Shown: piece by piece, positions 20,509-27,893 of the stretch | Layout: each line of letters starts with the position of its first letter | Position numbering within the stretch: position 1 is the stretch's first letter | NCBI GenBank assembly: GCA_030266525.1 | Contig: JAJDIC010000009.1 | Location: 1-43,690, forward strand | Source: Desulfovibrio sp. OttesenSCG-928-G15 | GTDB lineage: Bacteria; Desulfobacterota; Desulfovibrionia; Desulfovibrionales; Desulfovibrionaceae | Reading direction: 5' to 3' | DNA length: 43,690 nt | The notes under the pieces: model-generated | What the model saw: the letters and a program-made list of their open reading frames with translations, nothing else | What the model was told of the DNA's origin: nothing | The model's database searches: none | Made by a program: the position numbers and the translations under genes

Positions 20509-21690
20509 TTATTGTTCGGCAGGGGACAGTTTTCTGTTGATGCCGGGGAGGAGAATTTCGTCTATTCCGAGTTTGCCGTCAAGTAGGCAAACCCGCCACA
20601 GGGTATCCAGCTTCACTTCCGGTTGCAGGGTGTAGTTGCCAAGGATGCCGGCGTGTCTGGTTCTTTTGGCAAGTTCGTCCCTGATTGTCTGGGGCTTGAT
20701 GTCCGTTGCCGAGCGGATTGCATCCAGGAGAAGGACTACCGCGTCATAGGCCAGCACATCGTTTTCGAGTGGCGCGTGACCGGCCAGATCTATAAAATCG
20801 AGAATATAGCGTTCCGCTTCCGGGGATATGCCGCTGGAATTCCAGTATGACAGCGTATAGATGGGCATAGGCAGAACGGGGACCTCTTCGTCGATTTCCT
20901 GTAGAGACATTTTCCGGCAATGTACGCATATGAGCGGATTGCGGTAGCCCCGTTCGGACAGCGCCCGGGCCACAGCAAAACAGCCGGGTTCACGGCCGTT
21001 CAGCACCACAGCGTCCGGGTTTGCCCCGGCGATGTCGGCCAATTTCTGGTCAAGGTTTTCTTCTGGTGAATAAAAGCGTTGCAGGGCAATTTCCCCGCCA
21101 TTATCAACGTGATTGATGCGCAGCTCATTGGCAAAGTCGGCGTTAAAAAGGGCATCTTCTTCTACCAGCATGGCAATGCGCCGGGCTTTGAGCGAATCTC
21201 GCAGAAACGCGGCATAGTGGAGCGCCTGGGTTTTGGTGGGCGGGGTAATACTGAAGCTGTAACTCAGGCCTTTTGTTGCCGCGGATGAAGAAGAGGACGT
21301 GGCAATGTAGGGCACGCGCAACTGTTCGGCCGCAGCAGCCATACTGGCGGTTATTTTTGAGCGCGCTCCACCCAGTATGACACCTGCCCCGTATGTGTTG
21401 ACAGATTCAAATACCACCTGCCGCGGCGCTTCCGGCAGGGTGCTCATGGGCAGGGTAATGAGCAGGATGCGCACCCGCTTGTTACCCTGCTTGATCACAC
21501 CGTCATCAGAATGCCTGGCCAGGGCCAGGCGGGAGTTGAAGGTAAGCGCGTCATCAAAGAATGCCTGTTTGCTTTCAGCAACGTCCACCAGGCCGATGCG
21601 AAGAGTTTCATAGCCTTTCTGGTCTTGTGAGCAGGCGGGCAGCAAACTGAGAAGCACTGCCATACACCAGGAGAACAGCCGTATTTTCAT
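20509..21690 (-). CDS. Lipoprotein, periplasmic-binding-protein type I fold (LivK-like)
   Basis: The protein is 393 aa. The start at 21690 gives a clear lipoprotein signal: MKIRLF, a hydrophobic stretch, and lipobox LPAC with Cys20. The mature protein follows the Leu/Ile/Val-binding (type I PBP) plan: LRIGLVD strand, GAGVILGGARSKIT near residue 105-120, VPYIATSSSSSAA, KTQALHYAAFLRD and RRIAMLVEED, NPDAVVLNG, and AYDAVVLLLDAIR near the end. Such proteins bind amino acids or small molecules for ABC importers or sensors. No LivHMGF genes are adjacent, and the nearby permeases are of the peptide class, which normally uses a different binding-protein fold. The ligand is unknown. Confidence 0.8.
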   Translation of the reverse strand: MKIRLFSWCMAVLLSLLPACSQDQKGYETLRIGLVDVAESKQAFFDDALTFNSRLALARHSDDGVIKQGNKRVRILLITLPMSTLPEAPRQVVFESVNTYGAGVILGGARSKITASMAAAAEQLRVPYIATSSSSSAATKGLSYSFSITPPTKTQALHYAAFLRDSLKARRIAMLVEEDALFNADFANELRINHVDNGGEIALQRFYSPEENLDQKLADIAGANPDAVVLNGREPGCFAVARALSERGYRNPLICVHCRKMSLQEIDEEVPVLPMPIYTLSYWNSSGISPEAERYILDFIDLAGHAPLENDVLAYDAVVLLLDAIRSATDIKPQTIRDELAKRTRHAGILGNYTLQPEVKLDTLWRVCLLDGKLGIDEILLPGINRKLSPAEQ

Positions 21691-21783
21691 GACCAGTACC
21701 TTTTTTTCTTCAAAAAATGCGAATGAGGGCAAAAGGTGAAAATGGTATGCCAGCATGCCAAAGAAAATTCCTCTCAGCCAGAA

Positions 21784-21812
21784 AATATACTGCACATGAC
21801 GTAAAACAGCAA
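21784..21812 (-). promoter_or_regulatory. Candidate promoter of the PBP lipoprotein gene
   Basis: Reading leftwards, -35 TTGCTG (21807-21812), a 17-nt spacer and -10 TATATT (21784-21789). The -10 is one mismatch from consensus, but the -35 is weak. The predicted start is about 85 nt before the ATG at 21690. Confidence 0.4.
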
Positions 21813-21860
21813 ACTGCAAGGTCATCGGAGCTGCCCGCCGCCCATGAACCGAAAAAACCG

Positions 21861-21889
21861 TTGCCTCTTTTACGATCAGCGTTTATTAC
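21861..21889 (+). promoter_or_regulatory. Candidate promoter of yajC-secDF
   Basis: -35 TTGCCT (21861-21866), a 17-nt spacer and -10 TATTAC (21884-21889), each 4 of 6 from consensus. It is placed about 60 nt before the yajC start and divergent from the lipoprotein gene promoter. Confidence 0.4.
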
Positions 21890-21952
21890 AGACGGGCTTA
21901 CATTAACAATGGAAAACCTTTGTCTTTCGGATGACCTTTTTTTGGAGGAAAA

Positions 21953-22333
21953 ATGCTTTTTACTTCCGTAGCCCATGCGATGGCCCCCGCCCCCCAAGGC
22001 GGCGCAGGCGGTGAGCCCAACGCTTTGATGATGCTTGTTCCCTGGATACTCATTTTCGCTGTTTTTTACTTCCTGCTTATCCGCCCCCAGCAAAAAAGGG
22101 CAAAAGAGCATAAGAACATGCTCGGCACGCTCAAGCGCGGTGATGAAGTTATTACCGCCGGCGGCATTTATGGCCGTATTGTGGAAGTAGCGGAAGAATA
22201 TCTGGTTATCGACCTTGGTCAGACCACCATGAAGGTATCCCGCAGCGCGGTATCCGGCCTTGTCAACCCGGCAAAGGCCGTGGACAAGAAAGCGGCCAAA
22301 GGCAAGGACAAGGATGCAGACACTTCCAAGTAA
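21953..22333 (+). CDS. yajC: Preprotein translocase accessory subunit YajC
   Basis: This 126-aa single-span inner-membrane protein associates with SecDF-SecYEG. A Pro/Gly/Ala-rich periplasmic N-terminus leads into one membrane helix (LMMLVPWILIFAVFYFLLI, residues about 25-43). Then come the family hallmark RPQQKRAKEHKNM, the GDEVITAGGIYGRIVEV fold and a Lys/Ala/Asp-rich tail. GGAGG lies 4 nt before the ATG, a strong start. It precedes the secDF fusion by 176 nt on the same strand, the usual yajC-secD-secF order. Confidence 0.97.
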   Translation: MLFTSVAHAMAPAPQGGAGGEPNALMMLVPWILIFAVFYFLLIRPQQKRAKEHKNMLGTLKRGDEVITAGGIYGRIVEVAEEYLVIDLGQTTMKVSRSAVSGLVNPAKAVDKKAAKGKDKDADTSK

Positions 22334-22509
22334 GGCTTTTCCGGGCTTTCCCCCGGATTGTCCTGCTTGGTACAGGTTTTGCGTATATTCTTTCCTGCCG
22401 GATGATATTTCAGACTGCGGGCATTCTGGTTTTGCCCGCGCCATACGAACGGGCCTGGCGGCATAGCAGCTTCCCGGCCTGGTCGTTCTTTTCATTTTGA
22501 GGAGTTTTC

Positions 22510-25227
22510 ATGAAACAGGGCCTGGTTTGGCGCATAGCGCTGACAGTTGCTATTGTATTGACCGCCGTTATTTTTTTGCTGCCAACCTTTCTTGTTCCCC
22601 AGTCCGCAGGACCGGATGCCCCGGAAAGAAGCGGCCTGGCCGCTATTTTGCCGGACAAGCGCGTAAACCTCGGCCTTGATCTGCGCGGGGGCATACACCT
22701 GACAATCGGCGTACAAGTAGAGAAGGCGCTGGAAAACTCCCTTTCCCAGACCGGTATGGATCTTATGCGTGACGCGAAAAGCGAAGGCATACTGATTACC
22801 CGTCCCGTCTTGTCGGGAACAGACAAAATTGAGACCACACTCGCCACTGCCGACAAGGAAAAGGCCTTTAACGAGCTTCTTGCAAAACGCTATTCCGTGA
22901 TGGAAACGGTTTCCAGCACAGACGTTGCGGAAGGGCGCAAAAAATATCTGTTTTCTTTTACCGCGTCAGAGCGGGACAAGCTTGAAAGCATGACCGTTGA
23001 CCAGGTGCTTACCACCGTACGCAACCGTATTGACCAGTTTGGCGTGGCAGAACCGGATATTCGCAGGCAGCAGGGCACAAACCGCATTACCATTCAGCTT
23101 CCCGGAATGCAGGACCCGGAGCGGGCTGTTGAAATTATCGGTAAAACCGCGCACCTGGAGTTTCACCTCGTCCGTTCGGATGTGGATGTGAACGCCAGGG
23201 TGCTGCCGCGCGGCGTTATTGTGCTGCCCATGGAATCCAAGGGCAGGGACGGCCTGGTTGTTGAAAGCACCATCGCGGTGGACGAACAGGCTGTGCTTGG
23301 CGGCGACAGAATAAGCAACGCGGTTGTTTCTTTTGACCAGAACGGTTCAGCCGCCGTCAGTCTTTCCTTTGACCGCAAAGGCGCGGATATTTTCTCCAGG
23401 GTTACCGGGGAAAACGTTAACCGCCAGCTAGCCATCGTGCTTGACGGCAAGGTCTATTCCGCGCCCAACATCAATGAAAAAATTTCCGGCGGGCAGGCCA
23501 GCATCACCGGCAACTTTACCAGCGCAACAGCCAGCGACCTGGCTGTTGTTTTGCGGGCCGGTTCGCTTCCGGCTCCGGTTGTTATTCTTGAACAGCGCAC
23601 TGTAGGCCCTTCCCTCGGTCAGGAGTCCATTGACATGGGCGTTACGGCTGCGCTGATAGGCGGCCTGGCTGTCATCTGCTTCATGGCGTATTACTATGCC
23701 ATTCCGGGGCTTATCGCCAACGTCATGCTGGTGCTTGACGTGGGACTTATTCTTGCGGGCATGGCGGCCTTTGGCGCAACCCTGACCCTGCCGGGCATTG
23801 CCGGTATTGTTCTGACCATCGGCATGGCCGTAGACGCCAACGTGCTTATATTCGAACGCATACGCGAAGAACTGAACAAGGGGCTTTCGCCCCTGGCTGC
23901 CATAGACGCGGGCTTCTCGCGGGCCATGCTGGCCATTACCGACTCCAACCTGACCACAGTGATCGCCGCGCTGATTCTGTATCAGTTTGGAACCGGGCCT
24001 GTGCGCGGCTTTGCCGTAACCCTGACCATAGGCATTATCGCTTCCATGTTCACGGCCATTTTCGTGTCGCGTATCGTGTTTGATATGTGGATGAACAAGC
24101 CCGGCAAAGCCCTGAACATGGGGCGCTATATTATTCGCCATACCCTGAAGATTGATTTCATCGGCTTGCGCAAGCTCGCTTACGGGGTGTCTGCTGTGGC
24201 TATCCTGATTGGGCTGGCGTCTCTTGTAGTGAAGGGAGGGCCGCAATACGGCATTGACTTTGCCGGTGGCGCAACTGTGCAAATCAAGTTTGACAAACCC
24301 ATTTCCGACGAAGACCTCAAACGCTCGCTGGACGGGTCCGCTTTACCCGGCCTTGTAGTACAGCAGTTTGATTCGGAAGGACTTACCTACCTTCTGCGTA
24401 TCTCTTCTGTGGAAGAAAACTCTTCCGGCATCACCAAGTCTGTGAATGATGCCTTGCAGGCAAGCCTTGGCGGCGCAACATACGAAATACAACGGCTTGA
24501 AATGGTCGGCCCGAAAGTCGGCGCAGACCTTCGCGCCCAGGCCGTAGAGGCCATGTATTACGCCATTTTGCTTATTGCCATTTACATATCGGGCCGCTTT
24601 GAGAAACGCTGGTTCACGGCTGCGTTCATTACCTGCGCCCTTGGCGGTATGATGTTCGGGCTTGGCTATATCGGCCTGAACAAGATGATACTGGTGCTGG
24701 CGGCAATTTTGCTGACCATGTTCCTGTGCTGGAAATTCCGGCTCATTTTTGCCCTGGGCGCAATCATATCCATACTACATGACGTGTTGATTACCGTGGG
24801 AATATTTTCCCTGCTCAACAAAGAGTTCGATCTGACCATCATTGCGGCCTTGCTTACTCTGGTTGGTTACTCGCTTAACGACACCATCATCGTCTACGAT
24901 CGTATTCGGGAAAACCTGACCAATGATACTGTGACGCCCCTTGGTGACGTTATCAACGGTAGTATCAACCAGACCCTTTCGCGTACGATTTTGACCTCGG
25001 GCACGACACTGTTCGTTATTATTTCACTTCTGCTGTTCGGCGGGGGGATTATTTTCGACTTTGCCCTGGTCATGTTTATCGGCGTCATTGTGGGAACGGC
25101 TTCTTCCATCTTTGTTGCAAGCCCCGTGCTTCTCACTTTCTCGCAGTATATTGACCGTGAAAGTTTCAGAGTAAAAAAAGATACCCGGGCCAGAGATGAA
25201 GACGGCAGGGTGGCTGCGCAAGTATAG
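22510..25227 (+). CDS. secDF: Protein-export membrane protein SecDF (in-frame SecD-SecF fusion)
   Basis: This 905-aa protein uses the proton-motive force to help pull preproteins through SecYEG. The SecD part has a first membrane helix (about residues 8-28), LGLDLRGG at 54-61, a large periplasmic region with P1-type elements, and the helix bundle ending VDANVLIFERIREEL. The SecF part starts near Met537 (codon at 24118), with YGIDFAGGATVQIKF near residue 580 and NDTIIVYDRIREN in its last helices. Twelve membrane segments are expected. Many bacteria encode SecD and SecF separately; here the reading frame runs through without a stop. GAGGAG lies 5 nt before the ATG. A strong terminator follows. 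Confidence 0.96.
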   Translation: MKQGLVWRIALTVAIVLTAVIFLLPTFLVPQSAGPDAPERSGLAAILPDKRVNLGLDLRGGIHLTIGVQVEKALENSLSQTGMDLMRDAKSEGILITRPVLSGTDKIETTLATADKEKAFNELLAKRYSVMETVSSTDVAEGRKKYLFSFTASERDKLESMTVDQVLTTVRNRIDQFGVAEPDIRRQQGTNRITIQLPGMQDPERAVEIIGKTAHLEFHLVRSDVDVNARVLPRGVIVLPMESKGRDGLVVESTIAVDEQAVLGGDRISNAVVSFDQNGSAAVSLSFDRKGADIFSRVTGENVNRQLAIVLDGKVYSAPNINEKISGGQASITGNFTSATASDLAVVLRAGSLPAPVVILEQRTVGPSLGQESIDMGVTAALIGGLAVICFMAYYYAIPGLIANVMLVLDVGLILAGMAAFGATLTLPGIAGIVLTIGMAVDANVLIFERIREELNKGLSPLAAIDAGFSRAMLAITDSNLTTVIAALILYQFGTGPVRGFAVTLTIGIIASMFTAIFVSRIVFDMWMNKPGKALNMGRYIIRHTLKIDFIGLRKLAYGVSAVAILIGLASLVVKGGPQYGIDFAGGATVQIKFDKPISDEDLKRSLDGSALPGLVVQQFDSEGLTYLLRISSVEENSSGITKSVNDALQASLGGATYEIQRLEMVGPKVGADLRAQAVEAMYYAILLIAIYISGRFEKRWFTAAFITCALGGMMFGLGYIGLNKMILVLAAILLTMFLCWKFRLIFALGAIISILHDVLITVGIFSLLNKEFDLTIIAALLTLVGYSLNDTIIVYDRIRENLTNDTVTPLGDVINGSINQTLSRTILTSGTTLFVIISLLLFGGGIIFDFALVMFIGVIVGTASSIFVASPVLLTFSQYIDRESFRVKKDTRARDEDGRVAAQV

Positions 25228-25258
25228 ACATCGGGCCTGACTTCGCTGTGCACAGGCC

Positions 25259-25296
25259 AAGCCCCGCGAATCCTTTTGTGATTCGCGGGGCTTTTT
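25259..25296 (+). terminator. Intrinsic terminator after secDF
   Basis: AAGCCCCGCGAATC (25259-25272) pairs perfectly with GATTCGCGGGGCTT (25280-25293) around a 7-nt loop, followed by a short T-run. It lies 31 nt after the secDF stop. Confidence 0.92.
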
Positions 25297-25330
25297 ATAT
25301 ACGATAAAGGGGATTACAACGGAAATGTAC

Positions 25331-25359
25331 TTGCCTGCGGGTGTTAATGCATGTATATT
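25331..25359 (+). promoter_or_regulatory. Sigma-70-type promoter of a small secreted-protein gene
   Basis: -35 TTGCCT (25331-25336), exactly 17 nt, and -10 TATATT (25354-25359), one mismatch from TATAAT. The predicted start at about 25366 is only some 20 nt before the ATG at 25387, right after the secDF terminator. This supports an independent transcription unit. Confidence 0.65.
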
Positions 25360-25386
25360 ATAGTCAAGCTCTGTCATGGAGAATGT

Positions 25387-25728
25387 ATGAGTTATTGCCG
25401 CACCCTGCGCAGCTATTTCTTACTGGCTCTCTGCATCGCCACAATGATAGCAGGGCAGTCCTTTTCGCGCGTGGCCGACAATGCCTCTCCCGAATCGCGG
25501 CAAGAGGTGCACCATTACAGCTTCATGGCAGCGCAGGTTTTTTGCGTCCCTAACGGCTTTACCCATCAGTCTCCTGGGGTAATTGCGCCGGATAACGAAT
25601 CTTTCCTGCGGTTTATAACACCACTCATGAAGCGGCAGATTGCTCTGCCCCCCGTGTGTGCGTATTCTTCTTCACGCTCTCTCTGGCACGGTCCCCCCCC
25701 TCTCAGATCTCCTCCCTTCCTTGTATAG
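25387..25728 (+). CDS. Hypothetical secreted protein, 113 aa, with C8 tract
   Basis: I do not recognise this protein. A signal peptide is visible (MSYCRTLR, a hydrophobic core LLALCIATMIAG, then a polar region), so it is probably exported. The rest has few predicted features: single Cys residues, a Pro-rich end and no known motif. I chose the ATG at 25387 (GGAG 5 nt upstream, good promoter just before) over the ATG at 25351, which lies inside the promoter. The coding region contains a run of eight C at 25693-25700. Losing one C would shift the frame so that translation continues through the next small gene to 25948 (about 186 aa). That makes this either a contingency locus or a place where sequencing error would matter. 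Confidence 0.55.
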   Translation: MSYCRTLRSYFLLALCIATMIAGQSFSRVADNASPESRQEVHHYSFMAAQVFCVPNGFTHQSPGVIAPDNESFLRFITPLMKRQIALPPVCAYSSSRSLWHGPPPLRSPPFLV

Positions 25729-25793
25729 CAACATGGTATGTAACGGTGTTATCCATGGATTTTCCCATGGCCATGTATCAGCCCACGGGCACA

Positions 25794-25811
25794 CCTGCCT
25801 GTACAGGCGGG
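25794..25811. other. Palindromic hairpin before a small membrane-protein gene
   Basis: GCCTGTACAGGC (25797-25808) is a perfect palindrome. As RNA, 25794-25811 can form a 7-bp stem with one G-U pair and loop GUAC. It lies about 20 nt before the AAGGAG of the 34-aa gene, and CCATGG repeats lie at 25752-25769. It could be an operator or a leader hairpin. Confidence 0.4.
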
Positions 25812-25843
25812 AGCTTTGTGTCGTGGCACTTCAAGGAGTTCGT

Positions 25844-25948
25844 ATGGATAAGGAAACAAAAAAAGTCGGCTTCATATGCATGGGCGTTATGGTCTGTGTA
25901 GCGTTTGGTATTCCCATTCTTCTCAGCATGGCCAACGGCTGGATGTAA
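25844..25948 (+). CDS. Small single-span membrane protein, 34 aa
   Basis: This is an unrecognised short protein. The first seven residues MDKETKK are charged, followed by one hydrophobic segment (VGFICMGVMVCVAFGIPILLSMA) and a short NGWM end, so it is predicted to be a single-pass inner-membrane peptide with its N-terminus inside. A perfect AAGGAG Shine-Dalgarno sequence (25833-25838) sits 5 nt before the ATG, and a strong terminator begins about 30 nt after the stop, which together make a real gene likely. The function cannot be inferred. It may be co-transcribed with the 113-aa gene upstream. Confidence 0.65.
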   Translation: MDKETKKVGFICMGVMVCVAFGIPILLSMANGWM

Positions 25949-25980
25949 GAACAGTGATGTAACGCCGTAAGGCACAAAAA

Positions 25981-26019
25981 ACAGGCTTTGCAAATTCTTG
26001 CAAAGCCTGTTCTTTTTTT
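25981..26019. terminator. Bidirectional terminator between small membrane-protein gene and mqnD
   Basis: ACAGGCTTTGCAA (25981-25993) pairs with TTGCAAAGCCTGT (25998-26010) around loop ATTC. TCTTTTTTT follows on the plus strand, and on the minus strand the A-run before the stem gives a T-run. It should end both the plus-strand small-gene unit and mqnD. Confidence 0.92.
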
Positions 26020-26061
26020 CAGTGAGTGAAATTGTATACCGCGCGTTGCCCCCGGCGTGAA

Positions 26062-26901
26062 TTACGCTTCGGTAAAAACGGGTTTTTGCGGCAGTGAAGT
26101 ACCCGTTTCTTTTTCCGCTGCGCGCAAGAGGGTCATGATGGCTTCCTGCCCTTCTTTGCCCAGTTGCAGGCTGAAAGTATTGACAAAGGTGCGAATGTGC
26201 GAGGCAAGAACACCCGTATCCATTTCCTGGGCAAGAGAGCGGATGAAGGGGCGGCCTTCTTCCGGCCGCTCATTGGCGTATTCCAGGCTTTTGCGCACCG
26301 CTTCCTGTACTGTTGCGATCATGCTGTCACCAAGGCTTCTGCGCACGGCAATTACCCCAAGCGGCAGGGGGAGGCCGGTGTGTTTTTCCCACCAGTCGCC
26401 CATGTCCAGAACCAGGGCGAGGCCTTTTTGGGCATAGGTAAAGCGCCCTTCGTGAATAATAACGCCAAGCCCGGCTTTGCCGGACTGCACTGAGGGCATT
26501 ACCTGATCAAAAATCATGGGTATTCGCGGGCCGGAAAAAAGGCCGCACAGCGAGAGCAGAAGGTTTGCCGTGGTCATTACGCCGGGAATGGCCACAGGGC
26601 AGCTTGAACCTTGTTCGGGAGTAAGTTCCGGCTTGGCCACAACAAGCGGGCCGCACCCCCGGCCAAGGGCGGCACCGGAATTGATCAGTATGTACTCGTC
26701 AAGGGCGGCAGGCACCGCAGCCAGGGATAGCTTGGTTATGTCCAGAGCGCCTTTTGCGGCAAGGGCGTTCAATTCTTCCACATCGGCAATGTGGGGGGTG
26801 ACGCCAAAGTCCTTTTGAAACCTGTCATGCAGAAGGGCTTCAAATATATAGGTGTCATTGGGGCAGGGCGATATTCCGAGAGATAGTACCGGCTTGGTCA
26901 T
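26062..26901 (-). CDS. mqnD: 1,4-dihydroxy-6-naphthoate synthase (futalosine menaquinone pathway)
   Basis: This 279-aa enzyme converts cyclic dehypoxanthine futalosine to 1,4-dihydroxy-6-naphthoate in menaquinone synthesis. The N-terminus LSLGISPCPNDTYIF is the MqnD/MqnA-type ligand-binding start, followed by DVEELNALA and LDITKLSLAAVP. GVIIHEGRFTY carries the catalytic His at residue 150, close to His145 of the Thermus enzyme. The fold is that of a periplasmic-binding-like protein, but there is no signal peptide, so it is cytosolic. The longer frame to 26949 is unlikely: the ATG at 26901 has AGGA 8 nt upstream and gives the conserved N-terminus. Other mqn genes are not nearby. Confidence 0.93.
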   Translation of the reverse strand: MTKPVLSLGISPCPNDTYIFEALLHDRFQKDFGVTPHIADVEELNALAAKGALDITKLSLAAVPAALDEYILINSGAALGRGCGPLVVAKPELTPEQGSSCPVAIPGVMTTANLLLSLCGLFSGPRIPMIFDQVMPSVQSGKAGLGVIIHEGRFTYAQKGLALVLDMGDWWEKHTGLPLPLGVIAVRRSLGDSMIATVQEAVRKSLEYANERPEEGRPFIRSLAQEMDTGVLASHIRTFVNTFSLQLGKEGQEAIMTLLRAAEKETGTSLPQKPVFTEA

Positions 26902-26934
26902 GAGAAATATCCTGGGACGTTTCCAAAGTATGCA

Positions 26935-26961
26935 CCCCAGGGTGTGCAATACACCCTGGGG
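26935..26961. other. Hairpin between ridA and mqnD
   Basis: CCCCAGGGTGT (26935-26945) and ACACCCTGGGG (26951-26961) form a perfect 11-bp stem with a 5-nt loop. No T-run follows on either strand. It lies 95 nt after the ridA stop and 33 nt before the mqnD start, so it may partly separate the two genes or shape the mqnD leader. Confidence 0.5.
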
Positions 26962-27056
26962 CTGGGGAGAGTGTCAAAGCGATTTTGTGTCAGCCATGGT
27001 CTGCGTTGAAAAAACGCAGCACGGAAAAAAAGACGCAAAAAGTGCTGCCCGACGCG

Positions 27057-27428
27057 TTATTTTACGGCAATGACTTCAATTTCTATCAGTGCGTCCTTGG
27101 GGAGCCTGGCTACTTCAACGCAACTGCGTGCCGGGAAGGTACCGGAAAAGAAGCTGGCGTATACTTCGTTGATTGCGCCGAAGTGTTCAAGGTTCTTAAT
27201 GAAAACGGTAGTTTTGACAACCTTGTCCAAACTTGTGCCCGCCGCTGCCAGCAAGGCCTTCACGTTTTCCATGGACTGGCGGGCCTGATCTGCCGGGTCT
27301 GCCGGCATTTGTCCCGTTGCGGGGTCAATGGGCAACTGGCCGGAGCAGAAAATGCACGTCCCCATGTCAATCGCCTGGGAATAGGGGCCAATGGCTGCGG
27401 GGGCTTTGTCGGTGCTGATTACTTTCAT
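27057..27428 (-). CDS. ridA: RidA family reactive intermediate/imine deaminase
   Basis: This 123-aa YjgF/YER057c/UK114 protein hydrolyses reactive enamines/imines such as 2-aminoacrylate formed by PLP enzymes. Family hallmarks are APAAIGPYSQAI near the N-terminus, IFCSGQLPIDPATGQ, the helix with NVKALLAAAGTSLDKVVKTTVF, and the end FPARSCVEVARLPKDALIEIE with the conserved active-site Arg. Length is typical. The ATG at 27428 has AGGAG 6 nt upstream; the longer frame to 27464 has no support. It probably belongs to one minus-strand unit with mqnD. Confidence 0.95.
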   Translation of the reverse strand: MKVISTDKAPAAIGPYSQAIDMGTCIFCSGQLPIDPATGQMPADPADQARQSMENVKALLAAAGTSLDKVVKTTVFIKNLEHFGAINEVYASFFSGTFPARSCVEVARLPKDALIEIEVIAVK

Positions 27429-27893
27429 TTCGTTCTCCTGATATGATGAGTATATTTGCGACATATGGTGAGGGCATCACTGCCCAAGTCAAAACTGCGT
27501 CCGGCTGTTGTAAGCTCATTGAAAGCCGGGGGTCAAGTCGGACCGGCAAGGCGTGAATTATAATTGATTGCAAAACCAGAGCAGGGTAAGAGAAGTACCA
27601 CAATAAAAGTGAATCGCCGCCAGCCCTTTCAGCCGTGCTACCCTTGTCCGCACTGTCCGCGTTTTCTGAACCGGTAACGAAATCGCTACCTTGAAGCATT
27701 TGCCTGGCAGAGCAATACATATTCCAATAAACGCAAGGCGAGAGGAACTTCTCTCTATTCTAATAAGCATTAGCGTAATGTATGTAAATACAGCACGTTG
27801 TGACGCATAAAATTATTCTTTGCTTCGTCTTGCACAAAGGTGCAATTATTGTATCCTGCGCTTGGTGGTAAATAGCCGTTTGGAGGTAATGCT
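27429..27893. other. Divergent intergenic region between ridA and PAS-GGDEF-EAL gene
   Basis: No convincing gene is present. A perfect TATAAT lies on both strands within the palindrome AATTATAATT (27556-27565). On the minus strand it could be the ridA -10 (about 120 nt leader), although no good -35 is spaced correctly. Near the right end TTGCAC AAAG GTGCAA (27830-27845) is a small inverted repeat just upstream of the PAS-GGDEF-EAL gene, possibly an operator. Confidence 0.4.

Noticed and set aside
27558..27770. 70-codon minus-strand ORF between ridA and the c-di-GMP gene
   Set aside because: Its frame covers the probable ridA promoter (TATAAT), it has no start signal, and it resembles no protein.
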